A DNA stretch of 64,000 nt from NCBI RefSeq assembly GCF_014191725.1, contig NZ_JACHWZ010000015.1, positions 1 to 64,000 on the forward strand, read 5' to 3'. Made by a program: the position numbers and the translations under genes. Positions 9,029 through 17,990 of the stretch are shown here, piece by piece. Source of the stretch: Microbulbifer rhizosphaerae. GTDB lineage: Bacteria > Pseudomonadota > Gammaproteobacteria > Pseudomonadales > Cellvibrionaceae. How positions within the stretch are numbered: position 1 is the stretch's first letter; each line of letters starts with the position of its first letter. Below the pieces are notes generated by a model, which worked only from the letters and a program-made list of their open reading frames with translations, made no database searches and was not told the DNA's origin.

Positions 9029-10240
9029 ATGCTTTTGTCCAGGACGAATTTCTGCGTTGACGCTCTGGGGCGCAGCCTGCTGCTGGCGGCGCTGCTGGCT
9101 CTCGGCGCCTGCACCACCACCGACGTGCGCACCACTGCCTTTACGCCGCTCACGGTGGAGGACGCGACCATTCCCGAAGACCGCCTGCTGGACGTGGGCA
9201 TAGTGCAGTTCAACCCCGGTCTGGACAGCACAGAGGTGGATGAGGACGAATTGGTTTTCCCCGAACTCCGCCGCGCGGAATCCCGCTACCTCGCCGTCAC
9301 CCTCGCCGAGTCGCTGCAGTCCAGCCAGGGCTGGGGCGCGGTACGGGTCATCCCCAGCGAGCGCACCAATATCGATGTCACCGTCACCGGCACCATCCTG
9401 CAGTCCGACGGCGAGACCCTCACCGTGGATGTCACCGTCACCGACTCCCGCGGCCAAGTGTGGTTCAACAAGGAGTATACCGAGCAGGCCTCCCAGTACG
9501 CCTACGACCGCAAGCACCCCACCGAGGGCGACGCCTTCCAGGGAGTCTACAACCGCATCGCCAACGACATGCTGATCTATCGGCAGCGGCTCTCAGACCA
9601 GTACATCGCCGAGCTGCGCACCATTTCCGAAATGAAGTTCGCGCGCAGTTTTTCCCCCCACGCGTTCGACCGCTACCTGATCCGGAACGAGGATGGCCTC
9701 TACCAGCTGACCGCCCTGCCCGCGGAGAACGACCCCATGCTCGAGCGCGTGCGCCGCATCCGCGAGCGGGACTACCTGTTCGTGGATACCCTGCAGGGCT
9801 ACTACGGCACCTTCGTGAAATCCATGGAGACGCCCTATCAGGAGTGGCGCGCCTTGAGCTACGAGGAAGTGCAGCAGATGCGCGAACTGAAGCGCAAGGC
9901 CCGCAACCATACCATCATGGGCGCGGCGGCGATTATCGGCGGAATTGCCGCCGCCGGGGGCGGCACCGGCGCCGCCCGCGCCGCCGGCCAGGTGGGAATC
10001 GCCGGCGGCGGCTACCTGATCAAGAGCGGTTTCGACCGCCGCGCGGAAGCCAAGATGCACATAGAGGCGCTGCAGGAACTGGGCGACTCCATGCAGTCGG
10101 AGGTGGAGCCACAGATCGTCGAGCTGGAAGACCGCACCGTGACCCTCACCGGCACCGTGGAAAACCAGTACCGCCAGTGGCGCGAACTGCTCAGGGAAAT
10201 CTACCAGGCGGAAACCGGCGCGCTGGAAACCAGTATCTGA
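9029..10240 (+). CDS. Lipoprotein with glycine-rich hydrophobic segment
   Basis: A 403-residue lipoprotein (ALGAC, Cys 28). The first half has a domain reminiscent of CsgG/LPP20-like outer-membrane lipoproteins (VGIVQFNPGLD, then a SLQSSQGWGAVRVIPSE segment and an IDVTVTGTILQSDG core). Residues about 292-330 form a Gly/Ala zipper that could insert in a membrane, followed by a helical tail. The start at 9029 has GGAGG eight bases upstream; the GTG at 9008 is less likely. It is 17 bases after the previous gene, so in the same transcript. The CsgG comparison is pattern-level only. Confidence 0.65.
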   Translation: MLLSRTNFCVDALGRSLLLAALLALGACTTTDVRTTAFTPLTVEDATIPEDRLLDVGIVQFNPGLDSTEVDEDELVFPELRRAESRYLAVTLAESLQSSQGWGAVRVIPSERTNIDVTVTGTILQSDGETLTVDVTVTDSRGQVWFNKEYTEQASQYAYDRKHPTEGDAFQGVYNRIANDMLIYRQRLSDQYIAELRTISEMKFARSFSPHAFDRYLIRNEDGLYQLTALPAENDPMLERVRRIRERDYLFVDTLQGYYGTFVKSMETPYQEWRALSYEEVQQMRELKRKARNHTIMGAAAIIGGIAAAGGGTGAARAAGQVGIAGGGYLIKSGFDRRAEAKMHIEALQELGDSMQSEVEPQIVELEDRTVTLTGTVENQYRQWRELLREIYQAETGALETSI

Positions 10241-10268
10241 ACCGAATGGTAATGACCCACAAGATCCG

Positions 10269-10337
10269 GTAGGAGCGGGCCATACCCGCGATCGGCGGCG
10301 GAAATCGCTGCCGATCGCGGGTATGGCCCGCTCCTAC
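10269..10337. repeat. REP-like palindrome, copy C
   Basis: Perfect 28-bp arms (10269-10296 and 10310-10337) beginning GTAGGAGCGGGCCATACC, the closest in the window to the Pseudomonas REP form. It sits between two genes of the envelope cluster. Confidence 0.9.
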
Positions 10338-10365
10338 AGAAAATAAACAGCAGTGCGGAACGACT

Positions 10366-11925
10366 ATGCAACACCGCGACCCGTCACCAGAAGACAACGG
10401 ATTCATCCAACCGGCGGAATTTACTTTCGGCGGCGAAAAGCCCGCGCAAGCGGAGTCCCAGCAGACCCGCGCAGCGGCCGCGCAAAAAAATCCGCGAAAC
10501 CAGCAGCACCTGGCCGTCGTGGTGGGCGCGGGTCTGCTACTGGCCCTGGTCGGGGTTTTCTGGGGCCTGCCGCAACTGGTGGGAAAACCCAGGCCGCAAC
10601 TCCCCGTCGCCCAAACCGCCGATACGCAAACCGGCGCCCCGAAAAAAATCGAGACCTCCCCCTACAGCGAAGCGGAAATGGCCCAGCAGCGACGCGAGGT
10701 CCAGAAAGTGCTGCAGGATATCCTGATGCTGCAGGAGGAACTGGAGGAACGGCAGATAGATCTCTGGGCCGGCGAGGAGTTTTCCGCGGCCCGGGCTCTG
10801 GCGGAGGAAGCGGACGGGATCTACCGCCAGCGCAAATTCATGCAGGCCCTGGACAAATACCGCGAAGCCCTGACCGCGATACAGTCGCTGCGCGATGGCA
10901 TTCCCGACCGTATCGAAAAACACCTGGCCGAAGGCAACGAAGCCCTTGATCGCGGCGACGCCAAGGCCGCGCATACCGCCTTCGACCTGGTGTTGACCAT
11001 TTCCGAAGATCACCCCCGTGGTGTCAAGGGCAAGGCCCGTGCGGAAAAACTGCCCGAGGCCTGGGAACACTTCACCGAAGGCAAAACGGCATTCGAAAAA
11101 AACGACCTGAACGCAGCCCGCGACGCCCTGAAGAAATCCCTGGCGGTGGACCCGGAGACCCGCCCGGCCAAGGAACTTCTGCCGCGGGTTCTCGCCGACA
11201 TCACCGAGCGCGACTACAGCGAGGCCATGTCCGCGGGCTATGCGGCGATCGCCGAGGAGAATTTTTCCGCGGCGAAAAAATCCTTCCAGAAAGCGCAGGC
11301 GCTGAAGCCACAGGCTGAAGACCCCGCCGTCGGATTGCGGCAGGCCGACAACGGCCTCGAACAACAGCGTATCAACCAATTATTCAGCCGCGCGCGCCAA
11401 CAGGAGGCGGCGGAAGAATGGCACGCCGCCGCGGAAAATTACCGCAAACTGCTGAAAATGGATTCCAGCCTGGTTTCCGCCATCACCGGAAAGGCCCGCG
11501 CCGAAGCCCGCGCCCAGTTGGACGACCAACTGCAGGAATTGCTCGAAGACCCGCTCTCCCTCGGCGGCGGCAAGCGCAACCGCTACGCCCGCGAAGTGCT
11601 CGCCGACGCGCGCAAACTCGACAGCGGCACGCCGCGCCTGCAAGGCCAGATCGAACAACTGGAAAACGCGATCACCAAAGCGCTGATCCCCATCCCGGTG
11701 CGCCTGCAATCCGACACCAGCACCAGCGTGACGATTTATCACGTGGGCCGGCTGGGCAATTTTGCCGAGCGCGAGATCACTCTGAAGCCGGGTCGCTACA
11801 CCGCCGTGGGCACCCGCGAGGGCTACCGGGACGTTCGCCGGGAATTTACCGTGGACCCCACCGCCGAACCACCCACTGTGGTCATCCAGTGCGCGGAGAA
11901 AATTAACGGCGTCAATAACAGCTGA
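10366..11925 (+). CDS. Single-pass membrane protein with TPR-like helices and PEGA-like C-terminus
   Basis: A 519-residue protein: charged cytoplasmic N-terminus (1-46), one transmembrane helix about 48-67, TPR-like helical repeats about 100-430 (ALEEADGIYRQRKFMQALD, EGNEALDRGDAKAAHTAFD, AFEKNDLNAARDALKKS), and a beta-rich C-terminus about 445-515. That last part ends in a PEGA-like turn (LKPGRYTAVGTREGYRDVRR). The topology places most of it in the periplasm. It precedes the PEGA-SUMF1 gene, which has the same N-in, periplasm-out layout and related C-terminal motifs, so the two probably act together. Confidence 0.7.
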   Translation: MQHRDPSPEDNGFIQPAEFTFGGEKPAQAESQQTRAAAAQKNPRNQQHLAVVVGAGLLLALVGVFWGLPQLVGKPRPQLPVAQTADTQTGAPKKIETSPYSEAEMAQQRREVQKVLQDILMLQEELEERQIDLWAGEEFSAARALAEEADGIYRQRKFMQALDKYREALTAIQSLRDGIPDRIEKHLAEGNEALDRGDAKAAHTAFDLVLTISEDHPRGVKGKARAEKLPEAWEHFTEGKTAFEKNDLNAARDALKKSLAVDPETRPAKELLPRVLADITERDYSEAMSAGYAAIAEENFSAAKKSFQKAQALKPQAEDPAVGLRQADNGLEQQRINQLFSRARQQEAAEEWHAAAENYRKLLKMDSSLVSAITGKARAEARAQLDDQLQELLEDPLSLGGGKRNRYAREVLADARKLDSGTPRLQGQIEQLENAITKALIPIPVRLQSDTSTSVTIYHVGRLGNFAEREITLKPGRYTAVGTREGYRDVRREFTVDPTAEPPTVVIQCAEKINGVNNS

Positions 11926-12160
11926 GCGCGCGAACGACCCCTCCGCTTATTGATCAAAAACTGCACGACTTTCATGTGTGGAAAAACCTGGACACAAACG
12001 CCAGGGCGGTTCCCGCGATAAGATGACTTTTGTGCCAAATGGCGTTACAAAGACACTGGCGGTACCAGTTGCGGGCTAAGCTGTAGGGCACCATGAATAC
12101 TTCGTGCCGGTCCGTCGGTTTCCCGAAACCCGCGCGAGGACTTCACACGCGATAAGTTGA
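11926..12160. other. Spacer without recognised gene
   Basis: No gene or strong hairpin seen. With the 161-bp element that follows, it makes a 420-bp gap splitting the envelope cluster into two likely transcription units. Confidence 0.4.
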
Positions 12161-12321
12161 TAGGGCTCGCGCAGCAATAACTTCGTCGCACCGAGAGCGC
12201 AGCTGCGCCATGCCGGCAAGGCGCACTTCGCAGGCAATGGCGCGCCCTTGTCAAGAAGTGCAACGCAGCAGGCGTGGCGCAGATGCGCTCGAATGCAGAA
12301 GTTATTCCTGCGCGAGCCCTA
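12161..12321. mobile_element. ERIC/MITE-like palindromic element (161 bp)
   Basis: The ends TAGGGCTCGCGCAGCAATAA (12161-12180) and the complement at 12302-12321 match over about 24 bp with one mismatch. The two halves also pair imperfectly through their length (GAGCGCAGCTGCGCCATGCC against GAGCGCATCTGCGCCACGCC read from the other end). It is bounded by TA, the target of IS630/mariner-type elements. It encodes nothing and ends 26 bases before the next gene's start, so it lies in that gene's leader. Confidence 0.75.
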
Positions 12322-12346
12322 AGTGCGCAGTAACAGGAAAGCATAA

Positions 12347-14452
12347 ATGACAGCGAAGGAAGCGGTACCCGTTCGCGAGAGCGATCGAGCGGACGACGAC
12401 TTTTTGCTCATAGAGCCCACCGGCTTCACGCCGGTCCAAGTCGAAGCCGGCGGCAGAAAACTGCTGTTTTCTCCCCGCGCGCTGTCTATTGCCGGCTGCC
12501 TGCTGCTGGGCTTGTTGGCGCTGGTCTACCTGCTGGTCGCCCGCTCGCTGATTTTTGAAACCCAGCCCACCGACGCCGATGTCAGCGTCAGCGGCCTCGC
12601 CCTGCCCCTGGGCGACGGCCATCTGGTCCTGCCGGGTCACTACAGCTACACCGTGAGCGCCGAGGGCTACCTGCCAAAAAGCGGCGAGGTGGAAGTCGAC
12701 AGCGACGGCCACAGCCGCCACATCGTCAAACTGGAAAAACTCCCCGGGCACCTGCGGGTGATCACCGATCCGCCGGTGGCGGTGCGCATCCTGGTGGACA
12801 GCGACGAAGTCCCCAGCGAACACGGCCTGGCAAAGAATATTCCCGCCGGACGCAAGCGCATCACCATATTGAGCGAACGCTACCTGCCCTTTACCCGCGA
12901 AGTGGATATCGAGGGCCTGGACAACACCCAGACACTGCAGGCAAAACTGCGCCCCGCCTGGGCCAGTATCCATATCAGCACCAATCCACCCGGCGCCACC
13001 GTCACCGTGGAGGGTGAGGTGCTCGGCACCACGCCACTGAGCGCGGAACTCATTCAGGGAGACAGGCTGGTGGAACTGTCGATGCCGGACCACAAAACCG
13101 AAAAGATCCCCGTGGAGGTGACCGCGGGCGTCGACCAGACACTGGCGCCGGTGGACCTGGGGCCCGCGGACGGCATCCTGCACCTGACCAGTGTCCCGGA
13201 AGACGCCAGCGTCACCGTGGACGGCGAATTTCGCGGCCGCACACCACTGCGGCTGGAACTGGCCTCCGGGCACAGCCATCAATTGCGTTTTTTCAAGGAC
13301 GGTTACAGCTCGGTGGATCGCACCATCGACATAGCCGCTGGCGTCGAGCGCGATCTCTCCGTCGACCTCTCCGCCGTATTCGGCCGCGTACGCATCACCA
13401 GCAGTCCGGAAAACGCCCAAGTCTTTATCGACGGCGAACTCGCCGGTATTGCCGGCCAGACCTTTACCCTGCCCGCGCGCAGCCACAGTATCGTGGTGCG
13501 CAAGGCCGGCTACGAGGATTACCAGACCAGCATAGTGCCCAGCGGTAAGCTGGAACAGACCGTGCGCGCGATACTGCTCACCGCCGAACAGGCCCACTGG
13601 TCCAAGGTGCCGGCGGAAATCACCCACGGCGCCGGCGGCCGCATGAGGCTGATGCGCCCCGATGCCCGCTTCACCATGGGCTCCTCCCGCCGCGAACAGG
13701 GCCGCCGCGCCAACGAAGTGCTGCGCCAGGTCTCCCTGACCCGCCCCTTCTACCTCGCTACCACCGAAGTCACCAACGGCGAGTATCGCCGCTACCAGCG
13801 CATGCACAGCTCCAGCCACGTGCAGGGAGTCAGCCTGGACAACGACAACCTGCCAGTGGTGAATATCAGCTGGTCCGACGCGGCTCTCTTCTGCAACTGG
13901 CTGTCCGAGCGCGACGGCCTCAACCCCGTGTACCTGACCGAACGCGGCCGCATCATTGGCTTCGACACTGCCGCCGACGGCTACCGCCTGCCCACCGAGG
14001 CGGAATGGGCCTGGGCCGCCCGCTACGACCGGGGAGCCATGCGCAAATTCCCCTGGGGCGATGAGCTGCCGGTGCAAAAAAACTCCGGCAATTTCGCCGA
14101 CACCAGCGCCGCGCAACTGGTACCCGCGGTACTGCGCACCTACAGCGACCGATACGCCGCCACTTCGCCGGTGGGCAGTTACTCCCCCAATTCCCTGGGC
14201 ATCCACGACCTGGGGGGCAATGTTTCCGAGTGGGTGCACGACCTCTACACCATCGGCACCGGGCTCTCGCTGAGACGGGAGGAAAACCCTGTGGGCCCGC
14301 AGGATGGCGACTATCACGTAATTCGCGGCTCCAGCTGGCGCCACGCCGGCCTCACCGAGCTGCGACTTTCTTTTCGCGATTACGGCGCCGACCCCCGCAA
14401 CGATGTGGGTTTCCGCGTAGCCCGCTGGGTCAATGGGGAGACGACACCATGA
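12347..14452 (+). CDS. PEGA-repeat protein fused to a SUMF1/FGE-type domain
   Basis: A 701-residue fusion. Cytoplasmic tail 1-45, one transmembrane helix about 46-66, then four or five PEGA repeats (about 70-405, each with a VFIDGELAG-like turn), then a formylglycine-generating-enzyme/sulfatase-modifying (SUMF1, EgtB/PvdO) domain about 420-700. SUMF1 marks are the FTMGSSRREQG start, TTEVTNGEYRRY, YRLPTEAEWAWAARY, NVSEWVHDL and the RGSSWRHAG...VGFRVAR end. Most bacterial SUMF1 domains with PEGA are not true sulfatase modifiers, and no sulfatase is encoded nearby. I infer a periplasmic structural or modifying role within the cluster. Start after AGGAAAGC; TGA overlaps the next ATG (ATGA). Confidence 0.88.
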   Translation: MTAKEAVPVRESDRADDDFLLIEPTGFTPVQVEAGGRKLLFSPRALSIAGCLLLGLLALVYLLVARSLIFETQPTDADVSVSGLALPLGDGHLVLPGHYSYTVSAEGYLPKSGEVEVDSDGHSRHIVKLEKLPGHLRVITDPPVAVRILVDSDEVPSEHGLAKNIPAGRKRITILSERYLPFTREVDIEGLDNTQTLQAKLRPAWASIHISTNPPGATVTVEGEVLGTTPLSAELIQGDRLVELSMPDHKTEKIPVEVTAGVDQTLAPVDLGPADGILHLTSVPEDASVTVDGEFRGRTPLRLELASGHSHQLRFFKDGYSSVDRTIDIAAGVERDLSVDLSAVFGRVRITSSPENAQVFIDGELAGIAGQTFTLPARSHSIVVRKAGYEDYQTSIVPSGKLEQTVRAILLTAEQAHWSKVPAEITHGAGGRMRLMRPDARFTMGSSRREQGRRANEVLRQVSLTRPFYLATTEVTNGEYRRYQRMHSSSHVQGVSLDNDNLPVVNISWSDAALFCNWLSERDGLNPVYLTERGRIIGFDTAADGYRLPTEAEWAWAARYDRGAMRKFPWGDELPVQKNSGNFADTSAAQLVPAVLRTYSDRYAATSPVGSYSPNSLGIHDLGGNVSEWVHDLYTIGTGLSLRREENPVGPQDGDYHVIRGSSWRHAGLTELRLSFRDYGADPRNDVGFRVARWVNGETTP

Positions 14453-14658
14453 AATGGACAGTAATTTTTCTCAGTCTGGTATTCACTTCCGCGCCGCTGA
14501 CAGCGCAGGATAAAGTGGAAGAAGAAAACACGGAGAAAGAAGTGCAGGTGGCACAAGCCGATCGCGACAAGAAAAAAACGGAGAAAGAAGCCGACGACTA
14601 CCGCCCCTCGGAGGAGATTTCCGAGGACCTGTCCGTCTCCTATCCCATCGATATTTAA
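14449..14658 (+). CDS. 69-residue charged exported peptide
   Basis: It overlaps the previous stop as ATGA, so it is translationally coupled. A signal peptide (1-20, ending APLTAQ) is followed by an almost uncleft run of Glu/Lys/Asp (EEENTEKEVQ, DKKKTEKEADD). It ends in a short segment with hydrophobic residues (LSVSYPIDI). I recognise no family. The tight coupling between the PEGA-SUMF1 protein and the ExbB-type channel argues for a small subunit or adaptor of the same complex. Confidence 0.65.
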   Translation: MKWTVIFLSLVFTSAPLTAQDKVEEENTEKEVQVAQADRDKKKTEKEADDYRPSEEISEDLSVSYPIDI

Positions 14659-14670
14659 AAGAGCACTGTC

Positions 14671-15465
14671 ATGAAATTCAAAACCTCCGATTTTATCTTT
14701 CAGCTCTTCGCCCTGTTGGGTGCCATCATCCTGGTGCACGCCATCTATGTGGCAATTATCCGCCCCAACGCGGATGCGCTGATCGAAGAGCAATTGGCCC
14801 GCGAAGCCGCCGGGGAAACCTACATACAGCAGCGCTCGCTCTACATCGTGATGCGCGACTACGAACAGGAGGCCTGCTTCGTACTGATGCTCTGGGCCAT
14901 GGCGATTATGGGGCTGAAAGCCCGACGCAGCCTGCGCGAACGCCGCCTGCTCGATAGCGCCCTGCTCAATATCAGCGAAGGCACGCCGATCCTGCCGGAA
15001 GACGCGCGGGACCTCACCCGCCCCATACAGGCCCTGCCGGAGGAAGAGCGCAACTTCCTGCTGCCCCGCGCCCTGCTCACCGCCCTGCAGCGCTTCGGCT
15101 CCACCCGCAATGTGGCAGCGGTTTCCAATTCCGTGAAAGAGGTGTGCGACACCGAGGGTGACCGTTTGGACAGCGAACTGGCCATGGTGCGCTACATCAC
15201 CTGGGCCATACCCTCCATCGGCTTTATCGGCACGGTGCGCGGTATCGGCGAGGCGCTGTCCCAGGCGCACCGGGCGGTGGAAGGGGATATCGCCGGGGTG
15301 ACCGTCAGCCTGGGCGTGGCTTTCAATTCCACCTTTGTCGCGCTGGTGATCAGCATCGTGATCATGTTTTTCACCCACCAACTGCAACTGATGCAGGAGC
15401 GGCTGGTGCTGGATACGCAGAATTACTGCGACAACAACCTGTTGCGGTTTTTGAAAGTGAGCTGA
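14671..15465 (+). CDS. MotA/TolQ/ExbB-type proton channel protein
   Basis: A 264-residue inner-membrane protein. Hydrophobic helices lie about 10-30, 67-85, 165-187 and 205-230, with a large cytoplasmic loop between the second and third. The third helix carries the family signature IGFIGTVRGIGEAL, equivalent to the LGLLGTV region of ExbB/TolQ, and the fourth has TVSLGVAFNSTFVALV. Such proteins form pentameric channels around a dimer of ExbD/TolR/MotB that binds the proton with a membrane Asp. No ExbD gene is adjacent, but the two VWA proteins downstream each have one N-terminal helix with an Asp at the expected place. It is 12 bases after the small peptide gene. Confidence 0.85.
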   Translation: MKFKTSDFIFQLFALLGAIILVHAIYVAIIRPNADALIEEQLAREAAGETYIQQRSLYIVMRDYEQEACFVLMLWAMAIMGLKARRSLRERRLLDSALLNISEGTPILPEDARDLTRPIQALPEEERNFLLPRALLTALQRFGSTRNVAAVSNSVKEVCDTEGDRLDSELAMVRYITWAIPSIGFIGTVRGIGEALSQAHRAVEGDIAGVTVSLGVAFNSTFVALVISIVIMFFTHQLQLMQERLVLDTQNYCDNNLLRFLKVS

Positions 15466-15483
15466 TCGCCGGGTTAAAAGAAT

Positions 15484-15558
15484 TGTAGGAGCGGCCGTTG
15501 GCCGCGATCAAATCCAGCTCCGAAGTGAGATCGATCGCGGCCAACGGCCGCTCCTACA
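15484..15558. repeat. REP-like palindrome, copy D
   Basis: Perfect 26-bp arms beginning TGTAGGAGCGGCCGTTGGCC (15484-15509 and 15533-15558). It lies in the 148-base gap between the channel gene and the ASKHA-like gene and may attenuate read-through. Confidence 0.9.
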
Positions 15559-15613
15559 GGGTAATTAGCCAGTTGGGCACGGGCCTGCTGGCGAGCCAAA
15601 GAAGGAATCGCCC

Positions 15614-16918
15614 ATGAACCAAGGCGTACTGGAAATCAACGACTGCGGGCTGCGGGTATTCACCGGCACCGATGAAATACTGGAAAGCCCCGGCGTCGCC
15701 GTGGTGGAGAACCGGCAGATACTGGTGGGCGCCGCGGCACTGATGCGTGCGCGCAGCCATCCGACTCAGGTAAACAGCCAGTTCTGGCGCCGACTCAGTC
15801 TGGAGTCGCTGAAGTCGAACAACGCCCGCTGCCGCCACCACGCGGACCTGGCGTACTGCCACCTGGAGGAAATCGCCGAGCACTGCGATCTTCCGGGAGA
15901 AATAGTGCTGGCGGTGCCCGGCAATTTTACCCGCGAACAGCTGGCGCTGTTGCTGGGGATCGTCAAGGAAAGTCCGGTGAACGCCGTGGGCCTGGTGGAT
16001 GCCGCCACCGCCTGTATCGGCAGTTGCGCCCCCCGCGGCGTGCAGCTGCACGTCGAACTACAGCGCCACCAGAGCCTGGTGAGCCGCGTGGCGGTCCATG
16101 AACAGGCGGTACTGGATATGGCGGAAACCGTCAGCGACGCCGGTATACAAAGTTTCCTGGACGCCTGGGCGCGGGTGTTTACCGACGCCTTCATAATGCA
16201 GTGCCGCTTCGATCCGCTCTACTCCGCGGAAGCGGAACAGCAGCTCTACGACATGCTGCCGCAGTGGGTCGGCCGCGCTATGCGCCAGGGTGAGGTGATG
16301 GCGGAACTGGACGACCGCACAGCGAAAGTAAATCTACGTCAGCTGCAGGACGCCAGCACGCCGATCCTGTCGCGGGTGCGCGCACTGATCGACAACCTGG
16401 CGGAAGCCAACAGTGTGGTCTTCGTCTCCCATCGCTGGGCGGAAATTCCCGGCGGCGCGCAGCTGGCGGAGCGCATACATCTGCTGCCCCACAACTGTGT
16501 GGCCCAGGCTGTGACACGGCGCTGGGGGGAAATCCACAGCGATGCCGGTGCCCTGCGCCTGGTCACCGCACTGAGCGCGGCCCCCGCCAGCGAAGTGGCA
16601 GTCCAGGTCAACAGCGCCGCCGAGGCGGCGGCCACCCACCTGCTGTTCGGCCACCGGGCTCTGGCGGCGCAACAGCCACTGTTTGTCAGTTGGAAGGATG
16701 GCAAACTCGAGGTGACCGCAACCCCGCCGCACCACCCCGCGGCCACGGTGACCAACCACGCCGGACGGCTCGCGCTGCGTGTGGACGCCGGAGCCCGGCT
16801 GATGCTGAACGGCGAGCAGATCGCCGCGCCGGTGAACCTCGCCGCCGGCGACAAAATCGGCGCGGCGGATATCGACGATGTAATCACTGCGATCAGCGTG
16901 GAGCACTATGGCGCGTAA
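15614..16918 (+). CDS. Divergent ASKHA (Hsp70/actin-like) protein
   Basis: A 434-residue soluble cytoplasmic protein with no signal or transmembrane segment. The first 330 residues follow the Hsp70/actin-fold order: an initial strand-turn (LEINDCGLRVFTGTDEIL), a GAAALMRARSHP segment like those of Hsp70-type proteins, the helix/strand GLVDAATAC, a middle phosphate-loop equivalent (LHVELQRHQSL) and a late EIPGGAQLAERI like the adenosine motif. The canonical DxG phosphate-binding residues are degenerate, so ATPase activity is doubtful. The last 90 residues are beta-rich with MLNGEQIAAPVNLAAGDKIG, like an FHA-type fold. Its last codons overlap the next gene by 11 bases. It presumably acts on the cytoplasmic side of the complex. 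Confidence 0.6.
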   Translation: MNQGVLEINDCGLRVFTGTDEILESPGVAVVENRQILVGAAALMRARSHPTQVNSQFWRRLSLESLKSNNARCRHHADLAYCHLEEIAEHCDLPGEIVLAVPGNFTREQLALLLGIVKESPVNAVGLVDAATACIGSCAPRGVQLHVELQRHQSLVSRVAVHEQAVLDMAETVSDAGIQSFLDAWARVFTDAFIMQCRFDPLYSAEAEQQLYDMLPQWVGRAMRQGEVMAELDDRTAKVNLRQLQDASTPILSRVRALIDNLAEANSVVFVSHRWAEIPGGAQLAERIHLLPHNCVAQAVTRRWGEIHSDAGALRLVTALSAAPASEVAVQVNSAAEAAATHLLFGHRALAAQQPLFVSWKDGKLEVTATPPHHPAATVTNHAGRLALRVDAGARLMLNGEQIAAPVNLAAGDKIGAADIDDVITAISVEHYGA

Positions 16919-17990
16919 GAACCGGCGGTTCAGCACCTTCAGCCTGTCGTTCCTCGACATCATGTCCTGCGGCTTCGGCGCCGTAGCGCTGATCTTTTTG
17001 ATTATCAAACACGGCTCCGACCGCGACATAGAGGCGGAGAACCAGGACCTGGCCGCGGAGGTCAACCTGCTGCAGGAGGAAGTGGAATTCGGCCGCGAAC
17101 ATCTGGTGCTGGCGCGCAACACCCTGGATACCACCAGCGACGAACTGGCGGATGCCCAGGGCCTGGCGCGGCGCATTATCGAGCAGATCGAGGAGGTCAA
17201 GGGCAATATCGCCGAGGTCGACAGCGCCGACGAGGAGCAGGACGTCAAGCGACTGCAGGAAAAACTGAAAAAGCTGGAGCAGGCCAAGAAAGAGCTGGAA
17301 TCGGAGAACAAAAAACTCGGCAACAACGTACGCAAGTATGTGGGCGACGGCGATCGCCAGTATCTCACCGGGCTACAACTGGGCGGCGACCGCATCCTGA
17401 TCCTGCTCGACTCCTCCGCGAGTATGCTCGCGGACCAGCTCATCAAGGTGATCCGCACGCGCAATATGTCGTCCCATGTCAAACGCAAGACCGACAAGTG
17501 GCGCCGCGCAATCAATACCGTATCCTGGCTGACCGCGCAGTTTCCCCAGGACAGCCAGTACCAGATCTACACCTTCGACACCGGCTTTCGCGCCGCCATC
17601 GCCGGCACCGAGGGCCGCTGGCTGAACGTGGACGACCGCGACCAGTTGGATAAGGCCATCGAGGAACTGGACAAAGTCGTACCCGAAAACGGCACCAGCC
17701 TGGAGCGGGTGTTCCACGCGGTCAGTAACCTGTCGCCCCTGCCGGACAACATCATCCTGATCACCGACGGTCTGCCCACCCAGGGCATGAAAAAGCCCCG
17801 CGGCAATACCATTTCCGGCCGGGACCGTATCGATCTGTTCAGGCGCGCGATAAAAGTGCTGCCGAAAGACGTTCCGGTCAATGTCATCCTGGCGCCGATG
17901 GAGGGCGATCCCTTTGCCGCGAGCGAGTTCTGGAAACTGGCCATGGATACCCGCGGCTCGTTTCTGGCGCCCTCGAGGGACTGGCCATGA
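16908..17990 (+). CDS. VWA protein 1 with ExbD-like membrane anchor
   Basis: A 360-residue protein: short basic cytoplasmic start (1-10), one transmembrane helix about 13-34 with an Asp (D17 in SFLDIMSCGFGA), coiled coil about 40-145, then a von Willebrand A domain about 160-350. The MIDAS site has DSSAS at 168-172, a Thr in ENGTSLERV and an Asp in ITDGLPTQG. The helix with an Asp near its start resembles ExbD/TolR/MotB, and the encoded channel partner lies two genes upstream. The VWA domain should be periplasmic. It overlaps both neighbouring genes (ATGA with the next) and shares its exact layout with VWA protein 2. Confidence 0.85.
   Translation: MARKNRRFSTFSLSFLDIMSCGFGAVALIFLIIKHGSDRDIEAENQDLAAEVNLLQEEVEFGREHLVLARNTLDTTSDELADAQGLARRIIEQIEEVKGNIAEVDSADEEQDVKRLQEKLKKLEQAKKELESENKKLGNNVRKYVGDGDRQYLTGLQLGGDRILILLDSSASMLADQLIKVIRTRNMSSHVKRKTDKWRRAINTVSWLTAQFPQDSQYQIYTFDTGFRAAIAGTEGRWLNVDDRDQLDKAIEELDKVVPENGTSLERVFHAVSNLSPLPDNIILITDGLPTQGMKKPRGNTISGRDRIDLFRRAIKVLPKDVPVNVILAPMEGDPFAASEFWKLAMDTRGSFLAPSRDWP

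Noticed and set aside
12302..14344. Large antisense open frame opposite the PEGA-SUMF1 gene
   Set aside because: It is the complement of a GC-rich real gene with clear domains; the antisense translation has no recognisable motifs.
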